The notes under the pieces are model-generated. The model saw only the letters and a program-made list of their open reading frames with translations, searched no databases and had not been told where the DNA came from. Shown here piece after piece: positions 1-7,800 of a stretch of DNA of 15,777 nucleotides (the stretch's first letter is position 1; each line of letters begins with the position of its first letter). The DNA comes from 62-47 sp049647485 (GTDB lineage: Bacteria > Pseudomonadota > Alphaproteobacteria > Rhizobiales > Xanthobacteraceae). Location of the stretch: contig JBARXT010000123.1 of NCBI GenBank assembly GCA_049647485.1, positions 1 to 15,777 on the forward strand, written 5' to 3'. The position numbers and the translations under genes were made by a program.

Positions 1-76
1 GACGGGGGGCGTATCGGACGGCGGCACGGAACCACTCACGGAATTTGGGTTGATTATCGATCCGCCGCAGGTCCGG

Positions 77-949
77 TCAGACACGTCTCGCGGATGGCGT
101 TTCATATGGCGCAAACGCCGCGCGGGCAACCTTTTTGAGGTCGGCGGCCGAACGGCCGGGCAGTGCCAAGACCGCGCCGTCGGCCGCAATCGTGAACGCC
201 AGGCGGCGCGCCGCGAACCAGTGCCGCACCGCCATGGCGCCGACCACGCCTACCACCGCGCCCGCCACCACGTCGCTCGGGTGATGCGCCAGCAACAACA
301 GCCGCGTCGCGAGGACCACGATCACGTAACCGGCCATCCACCAGCGTAACCGTGGCCACAGCGATGCAACGGCGAACGCCAACGCCGCACTGGTCATGGC
401 ATGACCGGACGGAAAGCTCGCGTAGATCTCGCTCCACGCGAAATGCGAATAGTTGAACGGATTGGCCTGACCGCCGACGAACGGTCGCCCGCGTCCGATC
501 ACGCCCTTGAGAATGTCGCCGGCGAGCACCGGCACCGCCACCGCGCAAAACAAAAACAGCAGGCGGTCGCCCCACCCGATCAGGATGGCGCGCGCCCGGC
601 CGCGCAGGCGCGGCAAGGTCAACGCCACGATCGCCAGTGCCGCGAGCAACGTCCACAACACGTATTCCGATTTGCCGAAGTCCGAGACGATACGCACCGG
701 CCACAAGCTGGCGCTGCCGCGCGGCGGCATGAGCTGGATCACGCGCGCATCCAGCGCGAACATCAATGCGACGATCACCGCCGCAACCAGTGCGGTCATG
801 ATCACGACATGGCGCGAGGCACGCCGCGCCGCATCTGCGCGACGCGAGTGCGACGGCGTCCGCGTCAGCCGCCGCCATCCCTGCCCCAGCGTCGCGGCAA
901 ATCGCACCGGATAGGACGACGCCTCACCAAGACGCGCAGGCGCGGTCAT
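77..949 (-). CDS. PAP2-family integral membrane phosphatase
   Basis: A 290-residue membrane protein with the complete PAP2 (type 2 phosphatidic acid phosphatase) signature: KGVIGRGRP at residues 148-156 (motif 1, K-x6-RP), PSGH at 180-183 (motif 2) and TR-x5-H-x3-D at 215-226 (motif 3, with R216, H222, D226). Hydrophobic stretches near 49-67, 95-113, 130-147, 185-199, 205-221 and 226-240 fit the usual six-helix core. The family removes phosphate from membrane lipids such as undecaprenyl diphosphate, phosphatidic acid or lipid A; the active site normally faces the periplasm. I chose the ATG at 949 because it lies 1 bp after the stop of the upstream glycosyltransferase (TGA-A-ATG), which implies translational coupling; the longer open frame to 1141 lies inside that gene. 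Last gene of the four-gene envelope operon. The substrate is not readable from sequence; a role with lipid-linked sugars or lipid A is inferred from the neighbour. Confidence 0.88.
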   Translation of the reverse strand: MTAPARLGEASSYPVRFAATLGQGWRRLTRTPSHSRRADAARRASRHVVIMTALVAAVIVALMFALDARVIQLMPPRGSASLWPVRIVSDFGKSEYVLWTLLAALAIVALTLPRLRGRARAILIGWGDRLLFLFCAVAVPVLAGDILKGVIGRGRPFVGGQANPFNYSHFAWSEIYASFPSGHAMTSAALAFAVASLWPRLRWWMAGYVIVVLATRLLLLAHHPSDVVAGAVVGVVGAMAVRHWFAARRLAFTIAADGAVLALPGRSAADLKKVARAAFAPYETPSARRV

Positions 950-950
950 T

Positions 951-2696
951 TCACTCGGTGCCTTCGGAGCGGAACACCGCGATCGAGACTTGCTTGCCTT
1001 GCGAGTAGTTGTAGCCGTCGATCCGCGTCGCCACGTTGTAGCGCAGGCCGATGGCTTCAGCGCGCTGCGCGAACGCGCGCTCCGAGCGCTGCTCCACCAG
1101 CGCGAAGCGGCAACTGCCCTGCAACAGGAAGTCAGCCGCACGCGAGCCGTCGGTCAACAGCGTCGATGTCCCCGTCATGAACACGAGACTCGGCTCGTGA
1201 TAACCGGCGGCGGCGGCCTTCGGCCCGACGCACACCACGTTGCGCAAGGCGCGCGCGATCTCGACGCTGGGAAACAGCGGGGTCAGCGCCGGCACGATGA
1301 CGCCGTAAAATGCCATCCCGAGAAACAGCGACGATGCCACTGCGTTCAGCAGCGAGCGCTCGGCACGATAATCGTCGTACATCCACCACGCGAACAGACC
1401 GAAGATTAGCGACACCGCCACGAACGGCCATGCGAAAAACACCGGCTGATGGGTAAAGTTGATCGCCGCGACCACCGCGATCACCGACGTGATGGCCGGG
1501 ACGGCAAACCACCACGCCGCGCCGCGGATCACCCACGAGCGCGACAGGATGCGGCGCTCCAGCGCGCCTGCGATCAAGATCGCAATGGCGGGGTAAAGCG
1601 GCAGCACGTAGTGTGGCAGCTTGGTGATGACGAGTTCGAACACGATCCACGACGGGACCAACCACGCCAGCAGGAATTGCACGCCGGGTTCGCGGCGCGC
1701 GCGCCAGATCGCAGGCGCCGCCATGCCGGCCAGCGGCGCGCCGGGCCAGAACGTCACCCAGAACAGCACGAAGTAAGTCAACGGCGGTGCGCCGTGGGAC
1801 TCCTGCGCGTTGGCGAGTTTGCTCAGCATGTCGCCGCCGACGGAGTCGGCGAAGAAGGTATCGCCAGCCCGCCAGAAGATCGCGACAAACCACGGCAGCA
1901 CCAGCACCAAGAGCCATAACAGGCCCCACAGCGGCCGCAGCCGCCACAGCCAGCTCGCGGAGCGGTCCATGATGGCGAGCGTGCCCACGGTGAGCACGAC
2001 GAACATCAGGATCAGCGGCCCCTTCAGCAACACGCCACCGGCAATTGCCGTCCAGAAGATCGCCGGCCACGCCCATGGCGGCCGGTCCGGGTCCTCGCCG
2101 CGTTGCCACGACAGATAGACTCGCGCCAGCGCGCCCATCGCCGCAACCACGGTCAGCAACAACACCGCGTCGGTCTTGGCCAGCCGCGCCTCGACGCCGA
2201 GCAACACCGAACTACATAAGAGAAGGCTCGCCAGCACCGCGCCGCGCCGCGTGACGAAAGCCAGCGCCGCCCAATAGGTCATCAGCACCGCGCCGATGGC
2301 GCCGAACAGCGACGGCACGCGATAGAGCCAGATGCGCACTTGCGCGCGCGGCAGACCGAGCGACGATGCTGTCTCCACCGCCGCCGCCTGCAACCAGTAA
2401 ATGCCGACCGGCTTCTTGTAACGGACCTCGTCCTGGAAACGAATGTCGACGAAATCGCCGGTTTCCACCATCTGCTTGGTGGCCTGCGCGAAGCGTGCCT
2501 CGTCGCGGTCGATCGGCGGGATGTTGAAGAATCCCGGCAGAAACATCAGGAAACCGCAGACCACGAGAAACAGCACGGCGCGCCAATTGCTGACCGTGAC
2601 GAAATTGATGACGGTCACTAAACCCCGACCCGGATTGACCCGGTTGTTGGGCTCGCGCGGCGCGCCAAATCTGGACTGGTAGACATTATCGGCCAT
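951..2696 (-). CDS. ArnT-like glycosyltransferase, family 39
   Basis: A 581-residue multi-pass inner membrane protein. After a soluble N-terminal stretch of about 38 residues comes a first transmembrane segment (about 39-56), then the periplasmic loop with DRDEARFA at 63-70 and KKPVGIYWLQ at 94-103. These are the conserved catalytic-loop features of PMT/ArnT-type enzymes (GT39/GT83), which use polyprenyl-phosphate sugars as donors; the D-x-D/E acidic residues sit at 63, 65 and 66. About ten further hydrophobic helices follow, then a soluble C-terminal domain. ArnT moves aminoarabinose onto lipid A, and rhizobial Rgt proteins move galacturonic acid onto lipid A or core; acceptor and sugar here are unknown. 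A GGAA motif lies 4 bases before the ATG. It begins 50 bp after pbpC and is followed after 1 bp by the PAP2 phosphatase, so it is probably in the same transcript. Confidence 0.88.
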   Translation of the reverse strand: MADNVYQSRFGAPREPNNRVNPGRGLVTVINFVTVSNWRAVLFLVVCGFLMFLPGFFNIPPIDRDEARFAQATKQMVETGDFVDIRFQDEVRYKKPVGIYWLQAAAVETASSLGLPRAQVRIWLYRVPSLFGAIGAVLMTYWAALAFVTRRGAVLASLLLCSSVLLGVEARLAKTDAVLLLTVVAAMGALARVYLSWQRGEDPDRPPWAWPAIFWTAIAGGVLLKGPLILMFVVLTVGTLAIMDRSASWLWRLRPLWGLLWLLVLVLPWFVAIFWRAGDTFFADSVGGDMLSKLANAQESHGAPPLTYFVLFWVTFWPGAPLAGMAAPAIWRARREPGVQFLLAWLVPSWIVFELVITKLPHYVLPLYPAIAILIAGALERRILSRSWVIRGAAWWFAVPAITSVIAVVAAINFTHQPVFFAWPFVAVSLIFGLFAWWMYDDYRAERSLLNAVASSLFLGMAFYGVIVPALTPLFPSVEIARALRNVVCVGPKAAAAGYHEPSLVFMTGTSTLLTDGSRAADFLLQGSCRFALVEQRSERAFAQRAEAIGLRYNVATRIDGYNYSQGKQVSIAVFRSEGTE

Positions 2697-2746
2697 CGGT
2701 TCCGCATACGATGAAACCGACGGAGCGACAACCGGTTAGCCGGGCG

Positions 2747-4864
2747 TTATTGAATTCTGACGACGACTGTGTCCGCGGCGCCCGTGGCGTCCATCACGGT
2801 GAGGCGGACGAAACCCGGCCCCGGCGGCTCGATGAAGCGTTGTCTCCGGGTGTCGAAGTCGCCGACCGCGATACCGTTCACCAGCATCGTCATCGGCAAA
2901 ACTCCGCCCGCGACCTTGACGGGCAGCGCATTGGCCTCCCCCTGTCGCGCCGCCATCACGTCGATCCGCGAGCCATCCAGCGGAAACTGGATGTGCAGCG
3001 GGCGTGTCCGGCTGATAGCGACCAGATCGCCGGCCTGCCGGAACCGCCGCAACGGCAGCGGCAGCTTTGCGTTGCTGGCGATCAGGGTTCCCTGCGGAGC
3101 CTTCGGCAGCGGCTGCGGCAGCTTGCCGGACCGGGCGAAGGCGTCGAACAGGATCGGCGCGGCGGCAGCGCGCCCGACAAGGCCCGGAACCGGCGCGCCA
3201 TCCGGTCGCCCGACCCAGACGCCAATGGTCATGCGGCCGTCGAAACCGACCGACCAGGCATCGCGATAGCCGTAACTGGTGCCGGTCTTGAAGGCGATCC
3301 GGTTGCGGACTGCATTGTCCGGCGGCGGCGTTCCCATCAGCACGTTGCCGACCTGCCACGCCGCCACGCGGTCCATCAGCCGCAACGACTCCGGCGGCTT
3401 GTCGCCATCTTGCCGGATTTCCTGCAACGGCACGGTGCTGCCGAGACGCGGGAAGCCGCTGTAGAGTTGCACGAGGTCCTGCAAGGTGACGCCGACGCCG
3501 CCGAGCCCCATCGCCAGCCCCGGCACTTCGCCTTCCGGCAAAACCAGACCGGCTCCCGCCTGCCGCAGCCGCGACGTCATCCGGCTGGCGCCGACGCGGT
3601 CGAGCAGCGCGACGGCTGGTACGTTCAACGACATCTGCAGGGCGTGGCGCACCGACACCGTGCCCTGAAAACTCATGTCGAAATTTTCCGGCGCGTAAGC
3701 GCCGAAGCGGATCGGCCGGTCGTCGATCAGGCTTTCCGGGTGAACGATGCCATCCTCGAAGGCGAAGCCGTAAATGAACGGTTTCAGCGTCGAGCCGGGC
3801 GAGCGCACCGCGCGGGTCATGTCGACCTGCCCGGCGCGGCGCGCATCGAAATAATCCGGCGAGCCGACCCGCGCCAACACATCGCCGCTGGCATTGTCGA
3901 CGGCAACGATGGCGACTGAAATATCCGGGCCGAGCGCGGCGGCACGATCGTGCGCCAGCGCCTCAAGATTGCGCTGCAAGCCGGCGTCCAGTGTCAGGTG
4001 GATGAGCGGCGCGTCTCTCACCGTCGCCGTCGCGCGTTCCGCCGAGTGCGGCGCCAGCATCGGCATCGGACGGCGGAAATGCGGCACCGGCACCGCCTTG
4101 GCTCGCGCAGCGTCCTCCGTCGAGACCTTGCCTTCTTCCACCATACGGTCGAGCACGCGGTCGCGTGCCGCCTGCCCTGCCTTCGGATGGCGGTCGATGC
4201 GGCGCGTTTCCGGCGACTGCGGCAGCGCCACCAGTAGCGCTTCCTCCGCCAGCGACAGCCGCTTCGGCTCCTTGCCGAAGTACGCAATGGACGCCGCGCG
4301 CACGCCTTCGAGATTGCCGCCGAACGGTGCCAGCGTCAGGTAGAGATTGAGAATCTCATCCTTGTCGAGCTTCTGTTCGATCTCGATGGCGCGGACGATC
4401 TGATGCAGCTTGGCATAAAGCGAGCGGCGCTGCCGCGGCTCCATCAGCCGCGCCAGTTGCATGGTGATGGTTGAACCGCCGGACACGATGTGGCCACGCG
4501 TCACGAGTTGGAACGCGGCGCGACCGAGCGCCCACGGATCGACGCCGCCATGCGCATAGAAGCGTTGATCCTCATAGGCCAGCAGCAGCGTGACATAACC
4601 CGGATCGACATCGGCCTTGGCATCGACCGGCAGCCGCCAGCGGCCGTCGGCCATCGCGAAGGCGCGCAGCAGCTTGCCGTTGCGATCCACCACCGTGGTC
4701 GAAATCTGCCGCGCCTCCTTGAACGGCAGCGGCCCGAGGGATGCGACCCACGACGCAAAGACCGCGCCGCACGCCGCCAGCATCACGACGCTCGCCAAAG
4801 CCACACGCCTCGCCCAGCGCCAACGGCGCCGGGGTTTTACGCGTATGCCTTCCGACACCGTCAT
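2747..4864 (-). CDS. pbpC: penicillin-binding protein 1C (bifunctional transglycosylase/transpeptidase)
   Basis: A 705-residue class A penicillin-binding protein of the PBP1C type. A basic N-terminus (RRRWRWARR at 12-20) is followed by one transmembrane anchor (about 21-40). The GT51 glycosyltransferase domain has EDQRFYAHGGVDP at 98-110 with catalytic Glu98, and GGSTITMQLARL at 129-140. The transpeptidase domain has the active-site tetrad S358-x-x-K361 (SPGSTLKP), the SxN motif S412-L-N414 and K526-T-G528. The C-terminal part (about 610-705) matches the small beta domain specific to PBP1C. All catalytic residues are present, so the enzyme should be active in the periplasm. The ATG overlaps the stop of yfhM by 4 bp (ATGA), indicating coupling. 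In E. coli the same pair is linked and PBP1C is considered a repair enzyme rather than the main cell wall synthase. Length is slightly under the E. coli protein (about 770). Confidence 0.95.
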   Translation of the reverse strand: MTVSEGIRVKPRRRWRWARRVALASVVMLAACGAVFASWVASLGPLPFKEARQISTTVVDRNGKLLRAFAMADGRWRLPVDAKADVDPGYVTLLLAYEDQRFYAHGGVDPWALGRAAFQLVTRGHIVSGGSTITMQLARLMEPRQRRSLYAKLHQIVRAIEIEQKLDKDEILNLYLTLAPFGGNLEGVRAASIAYFGKEPKRLSLAEEALLVALPQSPETRRIDRHPKAGQAARDRVLDRMVEEGKVSTEDAARAKAVPVPHFRRPMPMLAPHSAERATATVRDAPLIHLTLDAGLQRNLEALAHDRAAALGPDISVAIVAVDNASGDVLARVGSPDYFDARRAGQVDMTRAVRSPGSTLKPFIYGFAFEDGIVHPESLIDDRPIRFGAYAPENFDMSFQGTVSVRHALQMSLNVPAVALLDRVGASRMTSRLRQAGAGLVLPEGEVPGLAMGLGGVGVTLQDLVQLYSGFPRLGSTVPLQEIRQDGDKPPESLRLMDRVAAWQVGNVLMGTPPPDNAVRNRIAFKTGTSYGYRDAWSVGFDGRMTIGVWVGRPDGAPVPGLVGRAAAAPILFDAFARSGKLPQPLPKAPQGTLIASNAKLPLPLRRFRQAGDLVAISRTRPLHIQFPLDGSRIDVMAARQGEANALPVKVAGGVLPMTMLVNGIAVGDFDTRRQRFIEPPGPGFVRLTVMDATGAADTVVVRIQ

Positions 4865-7800
4865 TTCGCGGCCTTCACCTCGATCGCTCCCGTTCCGGTG
4901 CGACCATAGCGCGAGGGATTGTACATGTCCTCGACGTAAGCCTGCGGCAGCACGTATTTGCCCGGCGACACCGCGCGCACGACATAGGCGACGGTGAATA
5001 CCGATTTGTCCTTCGCCGTCCGGTCGATGGCCGCGCTGAAGCGGTCGTCGCGGAACTCGGTGTGTTCCGGTTCCTCGCCGTCCTCGATCCAGTCCAGCGT
5101 GCCGGTATCGCCCGACGACACCAGATGCGGATTATCGATCTCGAAGCCGGCCGGAAGATAATCGACCACCATGATGTGACCGTATTCCGGCTTGGCTTCG
5201 GTGATCTTCAGCACCACCGCGAAGCGCTGGTTCTGCCTGGCTTGCGCCGGGTCCGCCGGCGTACCGTCGAGCGCGAAGTAGTTGCGCTCGATCTTGAAGC
5301 CGTTGGAGGCCGCCGGCTCCGGCGTCACCGGCGCGCCGGTAACCGAGACCACCGCCTGCATCGGCACGTCACCGAGGTTGGTGATCTTGACCGGCGTGCT
5401 GTCGATGTCGTTGGCCTTGTAGCTGCGGTAAACCACGGTCTTGACCGGCGAGCCGTCGATGTCGAGCGAGATGTTGCCCGCATCCTTGGCGAGTGCCCGC
5501 GACGCCAGCACCAGCCACGCATTTTCCTGCGTCGAGGTATAGGGCGTCAGACCACGCGCGGCTTCGACCCGCTGCACCGCTTGCGTGAGCGTCGCGCGCG
5601 GTGCGTTACCTTCGCTGGCGAGCGACACCAGCGCCGCCGCGTCACGCAAGGCCGAACCGTAGTCGGTGCGACCGAACTCCAGCACCGGCTTCGGGTTGAG
5701 ACTCTCGACCGCCGCGCCGTAGACGCGCTCGGCGCGGCTGCGATCTCCGACCAGCGCCAGCGCCGCGGCAAGCTGTGCCTTGGCGATGGGCGTTGCAAGA
5801 TTGTTCAGCTTGGTATCGGCGAGGTAGCGCAGGTCGCCGACCGGCGCGGTGCCGTTCTTCGCCAGCACATAGAGCCCGTAAGCGAGATCGCGCCCGCCGT
5901 CCTTCTCCGGCTCGACGGCGTTGACGACGGAGTTACGCACGCGATCGAGCGCCGAGCGGAACGCGACGTCCGGCACGGCAAACCCCTTCTCGCGGGCACG
6001 GCTGAGGAAGTCGACGACATAGGCATCGAGCCAGGCGTTATCGCCGCCCGACGACCACATGCCGAACGAACCGTTCGAACCCTGCCGCGACAGCAGCCGG
6101 TCGACGGCATCCTTGATGCGCTGATCGACGGCGGTGTCCATCGCCAAATGCGCGCCCGCCGCCAGATCGTTCACGTAGAGCAGCGGCATGGCGCGGCTGG
6201 TGATCTGCTCGGAGCAACCGAACGGATAGCGATCCAGCGCCTTGAGGATGGTGGCGGCGTCGAGCGCCGTGGACTGGCTCACCGACAGCGACACGCCGCC
6301 GGTGCCGGCGACGAGATCGGAGAACATGTCCTTCGTCAGCGTCAGGCTTTCGCCCTTCGCCAAAGTCCGCACCGAGCGGCGCGCCAGAATCTGCGTCGCC
6401 GCCTTGACGTCGAGCGCGTAGTGCCGCGCCAAGGTCATACCGTTCGGCCCCTTGATCGCGACGTCGATCTGCGCCGTGCCGGTGCCGTCCGCATCGAGCG
6501 CCAGCGCCATCGACGAGCGCTGCTTGGCCTTGAGGTTGACCGTCGTGGTCGCGTTGCCCGGCACCTTGATGGGACCGGAGGCGCTGACGTTGATGCTGTA
6601 GTCACCGGGCTCGCCCTCGACGTTGTCGAGTTCGAAATTCATGCTGCCGCGATCGCCCGAGAGCAGGAAGCGCGGGAGGGTCGCGGTCAACACCACCGGA
6701 TCGCGTACCGTGACGTCCGTTGTGGCGCGACCGAGCTTGGTTGCGGTCCAGGCCACTGCCATCACCCGCGCGGTGCCGGCAAATTCCGGAAGATCGAACG
6801 GGATATTGACCGTACCGTCCGGCCCGACGGTGACGATGCCGGAATAAAGCGCCAGCGGCTTCTGCGTCGGAGGGCTTCCCTTCATCTCCGCGCCGGCCAC
6901 GTCGCCGCCGGAACGGATTTGCCCGCGCGTGCCCTGCATGCCGTCGATCAACTGGCCATAGAGGTCGCGGATTTCAGCCGAGAGACGGCGCTGGCCGAGA
7001 TAGTAATCGTCGGGCGCCGGCGGCTGGTAATTGGTGAGATTGAGAATACCGACATCGACGGCCGCAACGACGATCTTGGCGTCCTCGCCAGGGCTCAGAC
7101 CGCCGATCTTCACCGGCAGCACCATCGTGGTGCTGGGCCTCACAAGCGCGGGCGGCGACAGTTCGACCTTGAGCGTGCGTGCATCCTTGTCGATGCCGAA
7201 CCACTTCAGGCCGATGGCGCGGCCGGGCATCCGTTGCGCGGCGGCATCGAGCGGCCGGCGCAAGGTGGCCACGACATAAGCGCCAGTGCCCCAATCCGAA
7301 CCGACCGGGATGCGGACCTGCGAGGTGCCTTCCTTAACATCGACAGTTTGCGTCGTCAGCAGCCGGTCGCCCAGCACGTTGACGGTCAGCTTGCCGGCGA
7401 TGCGGGCATTGACCGATACGGTCATGGTGTCGCCGGAGGCGTATTGCGGCTTGTCGATGGAGGTTTCCAGCAGGTCCGGCGTGTCGGCGCTGCCGTCCGA
7501 ATACCAGCCGACGTCGAACGTCACCGACGTGAGAGGTCCATCGGAGGAATCCGCCGACTTGACGTCGAGCCGGTAGCGGCCCGGACGCGGCGACAGTTGC
7601 AGACGCGCCGGCTTGTCGGCGGCGATGCTGAGATCGCCATCAGCGACGCGCTTGGTCGATTTCACCGGCTCGTATTCCCACGAGCCGCTCTGGCGATACC
7701 ACTGGTAACGGGATTCAATCTTGAGCAGTTCATAGCGCAGGCCGCCGCGCGCCAACGCGGTGCCGTCCGGCGCCACGAAAGCGACGTCGAAATTGGCATT

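Noticed and set aside
950..1141. N-terminal extension of the PAP2 protein
   Set aside because: It lies wholly inside the glycosyltransferase gene and is Arg/Ser-rich; the ATG at 949 directly after the upstream stop is the better start.
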